NCBI RefSeq assembly: GCF_000426765.1
Contig: NZ_KE384567.1
Coordinates: 479,152-543,151 of the forward strand
Source of the DNA: Vibrio litoralis DSM 17657
GTDB lineage: Bacteria; Pseudomonadota; Gammaproteobacteria; Enterobacterales; Vibrionaceae
DNA length: 64,000 bases
Direction: 5' to 3'
In this document: piece after piece, positions 10,637-21,203 of the stretch
How positions within the stretch are numbered: the first letter of the stretch is position 1
Layout: each line of letters begins with the position of its first letter
The notes under the pieces: generated by a model
What the model saw: only the letters and a program-made list of their open reading frames with translations
Told to the model about the DNA's origin: nothing
Database searches by the model: none
Translations under genes and position numbers: made by a program

Positions 10637-10660
10637 GCAGTTAAATTGTTATATCTATCC

Positions 10661-10750
10661 ATATGGATAATTCCCAAATAATTGAAGTTGCAATGAGGTG
10701 ACGAGTCAATGAATGACGCCAACAAGGCTACAACTTCAAAGATGAAGGCA
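10661..10750. repeat. Palindromic intergenic repeat inside the mreB-mreC gap
   Basis: TTGAAGTTG at 10682-10690 is exactly complementary to CAACTTCAA at 10731-10739. Around them, GGATAATTCCCAAATAA on the left faces GATGAAGGCATTATTCC on the right, extending an imperfect palindrome of about 90 bases. From memory it resembles the ERIC-like intergenic palindromes common in Vibrionaceae; that link cannot be checked here. It would be transcribed as a hairpin between mreB and mreC. Confidence 0.6.
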
Positions 10751-11872
<1,122 letters not shown>

Positions 11873-11944
11873 TTAACCGTACACAGAGTAAGAATAGGCG
11901 GTATTCTTACATAAAGTTAACTCAAGGTCAGGAAAAAGATGGGG

Positions 11945-12161
11945 AAAGAGCGGTTCCTAGTTACAAGCTCCTAGTTTCTAGGAAAAGAAGATTGTTGATC
12001 GTTGCTCGGTGTTCGGGCGCTTCGCTGCTCGTGGCTCGGAAAAGATCAAAAGCAAAGAGCGGTTCCTAGTTTCGAGTTCCTAGTTTCTAGGAAAAGAAGG
12101 TGATTGATCGTGGCTAGAAAATCGGGCGCTACGCTTCTCGTTGCTCGGAAAAGATCAAAAG
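11945..12161. repeat. 109-bp tandem duplication of CTAGG + CTCG repeat units
   Basis: Two direct copies with a 109-base period (11945-12053 and 12054-12161). Each starts AAAGAGCGGTTCCTAG, continues through CCTAGTTTCTAGGAAAAGAAG and a CTCG-rich middle (GGGCGCTTCGC or GGGCGCTACGC), and ends CTCGGAAAAGATCAAAAG. Differences are scattered substitutions, mostly in the middle. The block sits between mshQ and mreB and has no convincing reading frame. Confidence 0.85.
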
Positions 12162-12182
12162 ATAGGTTGTAGAGATAAAAAA

Positions 12183-12295
12183 CGTCATCCTGAAAAGCGA
12201 CGTAGGAGCGCAGTTCAGGATCTCCAACCACAATTTAGAACCTCTAACTACTGCAGGAGATTCCAAACATTTCGTTCCTCACTTTTGGAATGACG
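12183..12295. repeat. ~113-bp palindromic element, copy 1 (downstream of mshQ)
   Basis: Outer ends CGTCAT and ATGACG are complementary. Inside, TCCTGAA/TTCAGGA and TTCCAAA/TTTGGAA form two separate stems, so the element can fold as a two-armed structure. A second copy in the opposite orientation lies at 23341-23456; the first 43 bases of the two (after reverse complementing) differ at a single position. No transposase is associated. The 11795-12392 gap as a whole holds only these repeats and presumably the mreB promoter. Confidence 0.85.
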
Positions 12296-12308
12296 GTATT
12301 AAATTGAG

Positions 12309-12382
12309 CACCTTCGAGAAACGAGCAGCGTAGCGCCCGAAAAACGAGCCTCGAAAACGCTCTTCCTAGGGACTAGGAACCC
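12309..12382. repeat. CTCG-type plus CTAGG-type repeat next to the mshQ stop
   Basis: Contains CGAGAAACGAGCAGCGTAGC, a CGAAAAACGAG block and then CCTAGGGACTAGGAACC. Same two motif families as in the other repeat-bearing gaps. It sits about 10 bases past the stop of the downstream mshQ copy. Confidence 0.55.
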
Positions 12383-12392
12383 GCTTCCCCTT

Positions 12393-15300
12393 CTACCCAC
12401 CCGTTAAATTCGACTCTCCACGGAAGATAATTCGATCATTCCCTCGGTAAGCGCCAAAATTAACGACCGTTGAAGGATCTTCATCGCCTTTATCACGCCA
12501 GTTAAATTGTAGCCAAGGTTGATCGATATCTTCTGAGTTCTTCCAGCCATCATTAGTCGCATTCAAAGAATCATCGGCCTCTGGTTCAGAATTGTTCCCA
12601 AAACCACTCGAATTATTACCTTGTCTTAAAAATAATCGTACTTGTTCTCTTTGCGCTGTAATTTGCTCAGCTTGTACTCGGCTGGATTTACCATTTGCGA
12701 CGGTAATAAATGAAGACGATGCTGAGCTATTTAATTTAGCACTACTGTTATCGAAATTACTCATCACATAATAAACATCCGTTTTAAACTGGTTGCCATT
12801 ATCATCACTATTGACCACAAAGCTTGCACCATCCCAATATTCCACTCGCAATGGAACCGAGATAGGACCACCAATCGGGCCGCTCACTGCATCGAGTACC
12901 ATGCGGCCATAGCGGAACTCTGGTTGATGGAAAAAGGATACCGCGATACCGTCTAAACTGTCTTCCGCCGTAAAGGTATTGGTATCAACAAACTCAGACT
13001 CAAAATTAACCTCATCCTGATTTTCATAAGTGACATTTCCTGCATCTACTCCAACGCCAAATAGTGCATTATCACGATTATAAGGGCCATCTGGGGTCGT
13101 CAAGTAAGGGTCGGTATTAACACTGAATTTCAAGAACATAAAGTCATTCGAGTTAAACGTATAGGTCGCCTTATCCCAATTATTTGAGTTTTGATTTTCG
13201 CCGCTACTTAACCGGTTATTTAAACTCTCACCATCAACCCCTGCACCAAAGACTATTTCCCTTTCTATCGCTTCAACCACAAAGTCCGCTTTTAAACTAT
13301 TCGTAAAATAACCATAGTTTTCAGTATCACTGTCCGTTGCACTTTTCGCTTTGACTCGATAATCCATCGGAATCGGCTGATTCATATAAGCAAAGTCATG
13401 ATGGCCATCGGCATAATCCCAAACATTGTCATTTTCCAATCTAAAATGATGTGGGTAGAAACGACCTATTTCACGGTAGCCTTGGTTAATGTTCATGCCT
13501 AGGTAATCATCGCTGTTGGTATCCGCTGTAATATTTAAGCTACCCACTTCCTGCCAAGTTAAATCAACATACGAGTAATGAGCATCTCCTGAATTCAATA
13601 CGGCATCATCATGTGCACGCTCTAAACTGCCATCCTCATCCGCTTGAATTCCTGAGCCTAAACGACCTTGTGCTGGTGTTGCCAAGGTACTAGCCATTAA
13701 CACTGTGGTTGGTTGAGCATTCGATAACAAAAAGTTTTGCGTCACAGTGGCGTTACAGTAACCGCTTACATCAATATCGCCGGTTAGTGAGCCGCCATCT
13801 TGCCAAACGATAGGCTTCACTTGCAGGGAAAACTTATCTCCAGCAGCAATAAACTTATCGCCACCATCGGAGTTGCCGCTAGGTAAATTACTTCCACCGT
13901 TCTCATCACAAATCGCAAATGTCCAAGGGCGAACATCAACATTGACGATACCTTGCAAGCTAGTGATATTTTCAGATGTACCGTCATCATTGGTCACTTC
14001 ACAACCATCGTACTCTGGTGGACAAACGAACTCAGGGTCAGTCAAAGTAAAGTTCAATGAGCCTGATTCGTTATATTTTAGGTAGGCTTGCGATTTGGCA
14101 TCATCACTAAAGTTAAGCGTGACATCGCTGTTACTATAGCCGCCACTTTGCGTCGCACTCACTTCTAAATCACCATCAACCGCGCCATCAGCTGCTGTTG
14201 GTTTGGTTAAATTAATTTCGCTAACCGTTAAATCTTTATCACCGTTATAACCTTGTACTTCAGTGACTTCATCATCTTTACAAGCCAGTACTTGCACATC
14301 AAATTGAGTGGGATGACCGGCTACCGCTTTTACCGGATCAGCGGAGAATTTATATGGTCCAAAGAGGACATTGCCCGAATCACTCGCATCAGAATCATCC
14401 GTCAATTCCGCATTGACGGTGTATTCTTGTAAGCTGTCAGATTGAATAGGAACGGCCACTTGGCCTTGAGCAGGAGTGTAAACATATTCACTGTTTTGCG
14501 TTCCAGTAGTTGGGTTTAATGGCGTTAAACCAGTTGGGTAGTTAGCGGTAATGGTGCCGTCGTAATCGGTAGCCACAGAGCCATCTTCGTTGAGTACTGT
14601 GAAGGTAATTTCTGGCGCTTCGCATAGTAAAGCGAATTGGTTGTCTGGGGTGACGTCTATGAAGTAATTAGAAGAAGGTGTCACCTCTGAACATCGACCA
14701 GCTGAAATAATATGACTTCCAGCCGTGTCCATTTGTAATTTATTAGCAGTAACAGCACCATAAATATTAATGTTATTATTTAAAATTACATTTTTGGCTA
14801 ATATGTAACCATAATAATCCATATTAGGATTACTTATCGTTATTGTGGCTTCTGGACCATATAATAATGAACTATCAGCGCCATCAGCATACTCAAAACC
14901 AGTAGAGTTCGTAAAAGTCCAACTCGTTTGAATATTCACCCGAATATTATCTTCAAATATAATCGTAGGGGATTGTGTGAAGGTAGCTGTATTAACGGTA
15001 ATAATACTATTAGCCTTAAAAACCACATCAACATTTCTTGAGTTTACATCTAAATTCTTAATGGTTTTCTCCCCATCAAGAATTATCGTATAGTGCTCAC
15101 CATTATAACTCGCAACTGTTAATTTCCTAATATCTTGGTCAATGATTACTGTAGTACCAGTACTATCGGTGGTGCGAGTACATAACTCTGAAGTATCGCA
15201 CATTTCATACCCCTGCCCAGGATTATAAGGCGGTGATATATCAACATCAGCTGAACCGTCAGCAGGAAAGTTGGCATTAAGTAAAACTGGTGGAATGATT

Positions 15301-16079
15301 TTTCGGGTATCAACATCCTCACCCCCAGTATCGCAAGGAGCAGATTCACAAGTACCTGGAGCATGTAAATTACTCACATCTGATGTTTGATCAAAACCAA
15401 CTTTTAATACATCAATTGTTCCATACTCACCATCGGTATAACCCCCTTCGATATAGTTATCTTGAACATATCCACCACTCCATCCGATGATAGATTGCCC
15501 TTGTTTACCATTACTCATGATTAATTGACTTTGAGGATAACTGGAATAATCGTTTGTACCTTCAGTTATCCAACTTTGTGCCGGTTCAGGAAAGTATTCA
15601 CACCAATCAATGTCAGGGTTTGGATTTGGCTCTGGTGGTGTCACCTCACCACTATCACAATTTAAATCCTCTTCACTCGCGTGATCTGCAGCCAAAAAAG
15701 ATTTCCCATTATCAAGGACTACAGAGCGAGTTTCCCCTTCACTCCAATACTCATCGGATTCCTGCTTATGATAATAAGTTATAGTGCTAGTAGAAGAGTC
15801 ATAAAAAAACTTAATCTGGTAACTAGTACCATCAGCAAAGCTTGATTCATAAATAACAGGGGATTCGCCGTTCACAGATGACTTATTCGTCCAAATTAAA
15901 ACAGGATCTTTATTACCTTGCTTTTCGTAATAAACAGTATACGTCTGCGTAGAATTGTAACTAGGCACTTTAATAGTGATATCAAAATTCTCATTTCCTT
16001 TAACGGGACACTCTGCCGCCCACACAGACACAGGCAACAACAGCAAAACCATCAATACTAATTTAGTTAAATAGCGCAT
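12393..16079 (-). CDS. mshQ: MshQ-like MSHA locus surface protein, second (downstream) copy
   Basis: 1228 residues with a clear signal peptide (MRYLTKLVLMVLLLLPVSVWAA, cleavage near 21/22). An N-terminal module (about 22-145, ECPVKGNENFDITIKVPSYNS...YYEKQG) is shared with the neighbouring mshQ. A strand-rich middle (about 290-460, repetitive Ile/Val/Asn runs) suggests a beta-helix. The C-terminal region (about 470-1228) has Ig-like segments and the typical MshQ end (RVEYWDGASF, WLQFNWRDKGDEDPSTVVNFGAYRGNDRIIFRGE). It starts 214 bases after the other copy's stop, with a terminator between, so it probably has its own promoter. Role inferred: exported, pilus-associated adhesin-like protein. DNA around 14740-15150 is visibly AT-rich. 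Confidence 0.82.
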   Translation of the reverse strand: MRYLTKLVLMVLLLLPVSVWAAECPVKGNENFDITIKVPSYNSTQTYTVYYEKQGNKDPVLIWTNKSSVNGESPVIYESSFADGTSYQIKFFYDSSTSTITYYHKQESDEYWSEGETRSVVLDNGKSFLAADHASEEDLNCDSGEVTPPEPNPNPDIDWCEYFPEPAQSWITEGTNDYSSYPQSQLIMSNGKQGQSIIGWSGGYVQDNYIEGGYTDGEYGTIDVLKVGFDQTSDVSNLHAPGTCESAPCDTGGEDVDTRKIIPPVLLNANFPADGSADVDISPPYNPGQGYEMCDTSELCTRTTDSTGTTVIIDQDIRKLTVASYNGEHYTIILDGEKTIKNLDVNSRNVDVVFKANSIITVNTATFTQSPTIIFEDNIRVNIQTSWTFTNSTGFEYADGADSSLLYGPEATITISNPNMDYYGYILAKNVILNNNINIYGAVTANKLQMDTAGSHIISAGRCSEVTPSSNYFIDVTPDNQFALLCEAPEITFTVLNEDGSVATDYDGTITANYPTGLTPLNPTTGTQNSEYVYTPAQGQVAVPIQSDSLQEYTVNAELTDDSDASDSGNVLFGPYKFSADPVKAVAGHPTQFDVQVLACKDDEVTEVQGYNGDKDLTVSEINLTKPTAADGAVDGDLEVSATQSGGYSNSDVTLNFSDDAKSQAYLKYNESGSLNFTLTDPEFVCPPEYDGCEVTNDDGTSENITSLQGIVNVDVRPWTFAICDENGGSNLPSGNSDGGDKFIAAGDKFSLQVKPIVWQDGGSLTGDIDVSGYCNATVTQNFLLSNAQPTTVLMASTLATPAQGRLGSGIQADEDGSLERAHDDAVLNSGDAHYSYVDLTWQEVGSLNITADTNSDDYLGMNINQGYREIGRFYPHHFRLENDNVWDYADGHHDFAYMNQPIPMDYRVKAKSATDSDTENYGYFTNSLKADFVVEAIEREIVFGAGVDGESLNNRLSSGENQNSNNWDKATYTFNSNDFMFLKFSVNTDPYLTTPDGPYNRDNALFGVGVDAGNVTYENQDEVNFESEFVDTNTFTAEDSLDGIAVSFFHQPEFRYGRMVLDAVSGPIGGPISVPLRVEYWDGASFVVNSDDNGNQFKTDVYYVMSNFDNSSAKLNSSASSSFITVANGKSSRVQAEQITAQREQVRLFLRQGNNSSGFGNNSEPEADDSLNATNDGWKNSEDIDQPWLQFNWRDKGDEDPSTVVNFGAYRGNDRIIFRGESNLTGG

Positions 16080-16223
16080 CCATTCCTACCTAAAGCTCCC
16101 CACAAACCATCACTATGATTACTAGTGTCAGGGGAAATATTCAAAAAACAATTTAACCTTATTAATCTTACCACTTAATCTTACATATACTCATCACTTA
16201 GTTCACATCTCGCAGATAAAAGA

Positions 16224-16256
16224 AAGCCCTGACAACGTTTCAGTTATCAGGGTTTT
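16224..16256 (-). terminator. Terminator-like hairpin between the two mshQ genes
   Basis: AAAGCCCTGA pairs with TCAGGGTTTT (one G-U pair) around a 13-base loop. Read on the minus strand it is followed by CTTTCTTTTATC. It lies about 40 bases past the stop of the upstream mshQ copy and would separate the two transcripts. The rest of the 16080-16293 gap shows nothing else clear. Confidence 0.65.
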
Positions 16257-16293
16257 ACGTTTTTTATCGCGCTATTTTTTGCTGAAGGTAGTT

Positions 16294-19200
16294 TTAGTTT
16301 GCCGTCAGCTGATCTTCACCACGGAAGATGATTCTGTCATTACCACGATAAGCGCCAAAGCTAACCACGGTTGATGGATCTTCATCACCTTTATTTCGCC
16401 AGTTGAATTGCAACCAAGGCTGGCCGATGGAATCCTCTTTATGCCACTCACAAGTTTCTTCAGGCAGTGGGTTATTAAAGTTTTCCGAACCATCACTGCC
16501 TTGTCGCAAGAAGATGCGCACAGTCGCCCGCTCACCTTCTTCTTGTCCAGCTTGAACAATCGACGAAGTGCCTTCTTCTACTTGATCAGTAGATGTTCCA
16601 CCATCGGTATCCGTTAGATAATCAGTATCGTTTGCAGCGGCAGTGTCTTCATCAATCGCACAATAAACACTAGCTTCAAATTGGCTACCACTATCATCTT
16701 CATTAACGACATAGCTTTCACCATCCCAGTACTCCGCACGTAATGGCACTGAAACAGGGCCACCAATTGGGCTACTTACACTGTCTAGCACCATGCGGCC
16801 ATAACGGAAATTAGGTTTCTCACTGAATGCCATCGCTTTTTCATTTAGTGTATCAACCGTAAAACTATTGTCATTATCATTAAAGTCAAAGTTAACCTGA
16901 TCCACCGTTGAGTCAGTCACTTCCATCCCCCAATTTGAATTATCCACATCAAATGGACCATCGGGTGTTGAAGCATAAGGAGCATCCTCTTCCGTTAACT
17001 TATAGAATTCAAAATTCCCCGTGCTATAAACGTACTGAGCATTTCGATCTGATATTGGTGTAACAGAGCTCCAACCAACATCCGTCCCTTCATCGCCCAC
17101 ATAAAAACGGCTAGCTAAACTTTGATTGTCTTCATCAACCCCTACCACTTCTACTTGAGCTTGCAAACTCTCCGTAAAATAGCCGTAGTTCTGAGTGGGA
17201 CTATCACTCACATTTCTCGCTTCTACAGTATAAGTCATACCAATTGGTTGATTCATGTAAGCGAACCCATTATGCCCACCAGCATATTCCCAGGAGTTTT
17301 GTAAAATCGATAAATGATCAGGGTAGAAACGTCCGATATTACGGTAACCTTGGTTAATGTTCATACCGTAATATTTTTCATCTTCTGGCGTATCGATTTT
17401 CACCGTCAATACACCAACTTCCGACCAAGCAAGCTGAGCAAAATCATAGTACCCATTTTCTCCAGACTCACTACTCTCTGTATTAACGAGAGATTGAGTG
17501 CCCGACAACGAACCTTCATGGCCAACATCAGGGCTAGGTTGTGCCAGTTCATAACTCAATTGAATAGTCGAATCCGGTGAGGCCGATGATAAATAGTTTT
17601 GAGTAATGGGTTTATCACACAGCTCGGTTACATCGATATTTTCCGCGCCAGCAACGGGATCCGTCACTCCTGATACCCAACGTAATGGACGAATATGTAA
17701 GTCAAATTCTTGGCCTGCAGCTTTATAGCCTAGGCTTGCGCTATCGGTAATATTGCCATCCATTGCTGAATTATCGGCATCACAAATAGCGAAGGTCCAT
17801 GGGCGGGAATAAACAGTGAACCCACCTTTCATTACTCCATCCATTTTGCCATCTTCGCCTATTGGGCAGCCTTCATAACCTGTGCAATCGAAACTTTTAT
17901 CTTCAAGGGTGACACTTACTTTACCGGAATCCGTGAAAGTTAAATCTGTTGAAACCTCACCGTTATCTTCGCCAGTAAAGCTAGCATCAAAATCTAATGT
18001 TCCAACACCACCACTAGGCTCTTTTAGTGAAGAAGTTACATCTGGCGTACCAGAATAATTAACGGCAACTTTGTCATTAGTATCACTATCACACGCCAGC
18101 GCCTTCACTTCGACAGATTGAGACTTTCCGGCAATGACATGTTGGTCATCGACATAAAATGCAAATGGTACAAAATCGATATTACCAGTATCAGTTTGCG
18201 AACTATCATCAGCTAATTCACCCTCAACTTCGTAAGACTTATACTCACCGGATGTCACAGGAACAATCACTTGCCCATCAACAGGTTGATAAACATTATT
18301 GTCCGCATCAATGACTTTACCTTGGATTATATTGTCATTATCAGGCACTAAACCATTCGGGAATGTGGCATTGATATTACCATCGTAATCAGTGGCAATT
18401 TCACCACTATCATCTTTGACGGTAAAGGTGATATTGGGCGCATCACAACTTAGGTAATATCCCTCATCAGGAGTGACTTCAATTGTATAGCTCGCATCAG
18501 GGTCTGGCTCCGGACAAGCAACACCTGGAATCGAATAAACATAACTATAATCCGAACCACCAGTGATACTTACTTGTGGAGCCGAGAGCGCCCCTGAAAA
18601 CTGGAAACGCTGGGTCGAACTAATATCGACCCCTTTGGTTGATTCTGGTGAGATATACCACAAGGCATTGATATAAGTATCACTGTGAGGGTTATTCAAA
18701 CCAGACTCAGGCCCATGACCAAGTAACATTAAGTTCTGGGGGGAGTATTCACCACGAATAGTCTCAATTGTGTCGGGAGTCTGTGAAGCCTCATTACTAC
18801 GATTAGTATCCGCATTAACAAATACACGATCACCACCAAAGGTAATATGGTTATAGTGAATAATGACCTGACCATCACCCGCAGTCTGTAAAATAGCGCC
18901 ATTCTTACTAAAATCCAGAGTATCGATCCAGTAAGTACCGGTGGTTAACACAACCACACTGGCATTATTAGCAAAGTTAATCGTTGAGTAGTTACCAGGG
19001 TTCGCGGTTACAGTTCCATTATCAATACCTTGAATAGCGTCACCAGATGGTGCAAATGCATCGAGCATTGGAGGGGCACCATCAAATGCATCTAAATTAG
19101 GGTCAATATTACACTCAACCGCCGAATGTGTTTCATTACTAGCTGGAAATGAACCATCTGCATTACGATAAACACAGCCGCTTGATGGTGTACCTACATC

Positions 19201-20586
19201 CGATGGATAAATACTGTTATCGGCTGCACTAAAACCTAAAACACCATCTTCATCGAGGTAAATACGGTTACCACCGCCACCATTACCATCTTTAATCACA
19301 ATCGGTACAGAGATTTTCCCTTGTTCGTCATACACATTTCCCTGCAAACCGCTAGGGAAGAAAGTACATACGTCTGGGTCAGGCTCTGGTGTCGGTGGTT
19401 CTGGATCAGGGTCACCACAACTACCTTCACCATTAAATACGTTATCGACACCACTTAAAGACACCGCATTGGCAGCAAGACCACCATAAAAAATCGAATT
19501 ACTACCACCTAACGTCAAACCTTGATCGGCTTCATTTGCAACATAGTAGTGGGCATAAGAAGTGATCGCGGCAGAGTTTTCATCAGTTAATACCGCAGCA
19601 TCAGGCCCGTGACCAATGAAAAGTAAATCTCTTGGTGCACCGCCATCATTGATATAAATGCGAGTATTACTGCCCGTTGGTGGAACCACCAATTGTTTAT
19701 AATGAATAACGGCCATGCCATTCACGACCAATGAAGATTTATCACCACCAAATGTTATCGTGTCAAACCAATATTCGCCGGCCTCCAGAGTAGACGTTTC
19801 TCCTGCTGCAATCGTAAGCGTCTCACCAGTAAAATGATCTTCAAGTACAAAAGGGTAACCGGGAGTCAATTTCGAAGGATCGACTTTACAGTCCACAGGT
19901 CCTCCCGCCTCCGGGTAATAACAGTCCGTAGAAAAAGTGGAATGGAATGACATATTGGTATCATCAGAAGGAAGATAGATCTTATTTCCAGCCCCTGGCG
20001 TGGTCGATAAGTTGCCATACACACTACCGCCAGTGTAATAGTTACTTTGTAATACATCAGGCACCAATTCACACACATCCGGTATCGACTCAGGTGGCTC
20101 AACATCGCCTGAATTTAAACATTGAATATCATCAGCACCACCTTGAATGAAAACTGAATCACCATTGTGGAAGTCAGCATTCTCAGTAACGCCCTCAGAC
20201 CAATAGTCAGAATCGTTTTTATTTTTATAGTAAGTGACGGTGCTTGCCGCAGTATCATAATAAAACTTTAGTTGATACTTCTGTCCTTCTTCTAGCGTGG
20301 TGTCATAGATGACGGCACTATCATCATGGTTTGACCAAACTAGAGTCGTTCCATTTTTTTCGTAGTTAATATCATACGATTGGGCCGGATCATAATCCTC
20401 GATAATGACCGTGATATCAAAATTCTTATTCCCCTTAACCGAGCAAGAATCTTCTGCCCAGGCACTTTGCGAAGTGGCCCCTAGCGCGAGAATACACAAC
20501 ATCATAGATAAAGGACTAAAAAGACAATTCAACTTTTTAAGCACGATATTTTTCACTGCTATCGCACTGGCAAAGAAAGGTTTCAT
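16294..20586 (-). CDS. mshQ: MshQ-like MSHA locus surface protein, first (upstream) copy
   Basis: 1430 residues from the ATG at 20586, chosen because GGGAA precedes it by about 7 bases; an ATG at 20613 adds nine residues without a ribosome site. The signal peptide is long, with cleavage expected after SQSAWA. The N-terminal module (SCSVKGNKNFDITVIIEDYD) matches the second copy. Next come two related strand-rich modules, one ending GLAANAVSLSGVDNVFNG and one ending ALSAPQVSITGG, both holding an IHY segment and a GHGP motif. These are followed by the Ig-like and MshQ C-terminal part ending WLQFNWRNKGDEDPSTVVSFGAYRGNDRIIFRGED. It follows mshP by about 110 bases. Role inferred: exported tip or surface adhesin of the MSHA system. 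Confidence 0.84.
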   Translation of the reverse strand: MKPFFASAIAVKNIVLKKLNCLFSPLSMMLCILALGATSQSAWAEDSCSVKGNKNFDITVIIEDYDPAQSYDINYEKNGTTLVWSNHDDSAVIYDTTLEEGQKYQLKFYYDTAASTVTYYKNKNDSDYWSEGVTENADFHNGDSVFIQGGADDIQCLNSGDVEPPESIPDVCELVPDVLQSNYYTGGSVYGNLSTTPGAGNKIYLPSDDTNMSFHSTFSTDCYYPEAGGPVDCKVDPSKLTPGYPFVLEDHFTGETLTIAAGETSTLEAGEYWFDTITFGGDKSSLVVNGMAVIHYKQLVVPPTGSNTRIYINDGGAPRDLLFIGHGPDAAVLTDENSAAITSYAHYYVANEADQGLTLGGSNSIFYGGLAANAVSLSGVDNVFNGEGSCGDPDPEPPTPEPDPDVCTFFPSGLQGNVYDEQGKISVPIVIKDGNGGGGNRIYLDEDGVLGFSAADNSIYPSDVGTPSSGCVYRNADGSFPASNETHSAVECNIDPNLDAFDGAPPMLDAFAPSGDAIQGIDNGTVTANPGNYSTINFANNASVVVLTTGTYWIDTLDFSKNGAILQTAGDGQVIIHYNHITFGGDRVFVNADTNRSNEASQTPDTIETIRGEYSPQNLMLLGHGPESGLNNPHSDTYINALWYISPESTKGVDISSTQRFQFSGALSAPQVSITGGSDYSYVYSIPGVACPEPDPDASYTIEVTPDEGYYLSCDAPNITFTVKDDSGEIATDYDGNINATFPNGLVPDNDNIIQGKVIDADNNVYQPVDGQVIVPVTSGEYKSYEVEGELADDSSQTDTGNIDFVPFAFYVDDQHVIAGKSQSVEVKALACDSDTNDKVAVNYSGTPDVTSSLKEPSGGVGTLDFDASFTGEDNGEVSTDLTFTDSGKVSVTLEDKSFDCTGYEGCPIGEDGKMDGVMKGGFTVYSRPWTFAICDADNSAMDGNITDSASLGYKAAGQEFDLHIRPLRWVSGVTDPVAGAENIDVTELCDKPITQNYLSSASPDSTIQLSYELAQPSPDVGHEGSLSGTQSLVNTESSESGENGYYDFAQLAWSEVGVLTVKIDTPEDEKYYGMNINQGYRNIGRFYPDHLSILQNSWEYAGGHNGFAYMNQPIGMTYTVEARNVSDSPTQNYGYFTESLQAQVEVVGVDEDNQSLASRFYVGDEGTDVGWSSVTPISDRNAQYVYSTGNFEFYKLTEEDAPYASTPDGPFDVDNSNWGMEVTDSTVDQVNFDFNDNDNSFTVDTLNEKAMAFSEKPNFRYGRMVLDSVSSPIGGPVSVPLRAEYWDGESYVVNEDDSGSQFEASVYCAIDEDTAAANDTDYLTDTDGGTSTDQVEEGTSSIVQAGQEEGERATVRIFLRQGSDGSENFNNPLPEETCEWHKEDSIGQPWLQFNWRNKGDEDPSTVVSFGAYRGNDRIIFRGEDQLTAN

Positions 20587-20697
20587 GGGTATTCCCGCTT
20601 TTACAACATACAAAAAGGGTTATCTAGCTTATTTGTTCGGAGTAAGAGGGTACGCCATTGTGAAACAAGCTAGTTCTATAAATTTCAATAAGGGTCG

Positions 20698-21192
20698 TTA
20701 TTTAAGTGCTTTTACCACGACATCTTGTGAACGTTCGACAGAAAACAAACCTTGCTCATCACCGCAACTGGCTTCTGCGTGCACTTTAAAATATGTATAA
20801 TCAATGTCATCTGCTGACAAAATACTGGTTGAACACGTCAATGCTTTAACCGAGCAATTGCCATATTCTGAGTCTTCACGAAATTGCGTAGTCAACATAT
20901 TAGCGGCATCGGCTGAATTTAAACCACTACAACGCGCTTCAATATCACTAGGAACACTACCTTGGTGATTTAAAAGGTACAGCTGAGTTAACGCCCATTC
21001 ATTAGCCGAATGCGCCATAAACCAAGCTCGATTACCCATAATTTCACGGCTTTGCGTATCTTGGTTTGACCATTCTAAACGTGCCATTGTGGCAGCCAGT
21101 AACCCCATCACCACCACCACAAAAATCACCACAATCAGGACACTACCTGATTGGCGATTGCTTGATGAACGGGGGTTTTTCATTCTATTCAT
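20698..21192 (-). CDS. mshP: MshP, PilX-like minor pilin
   Basis: 164 residues with the N-terminal arrangement of PilX/MshP proteins: a short basic leader (NRMKNPRSSSNRQSGS), then one hydrophobic helix (VLIVVIFVVVVMGLLAATMA), then MARLEWSNQDTQSREIMGNRAWFMAHSANEWAL, which is typical. Four to six Cys in the C-terminal half suggest disulfides. Position between mshO and mshQ matches other Vibrio MSHA loci. It lies 11 bases after mshO, so it is co-transcribed. Role by family: minor pilin-like component that promotes MSHA pilus assembly. Confidence 0.88.
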   Translation of the reverse strand: MNRMKNPRSSSNRQSGSVLIVVIFVVVVMGLLAATMARLEWSNQDTQSREIMGNRAWFMAHSANEWALTQLYLLNHQGSVPSDIEARCSGLNSADAANMLTTQFREDSEYGNCSVKALTCSTSILSADDIDYTYFKVHAEASCGDEQGLFSVERSQDVVVKALK

Positions 21193-21203
21193 CGGTCACT
21201 CAC

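Noticed and set aside
20405..20800. 131-codon plus-strand frame across the mshP-mshQ junction
   Set aside because: Antisense to the mshQ signal region and mshP; no family resemblance and no ribosome site.
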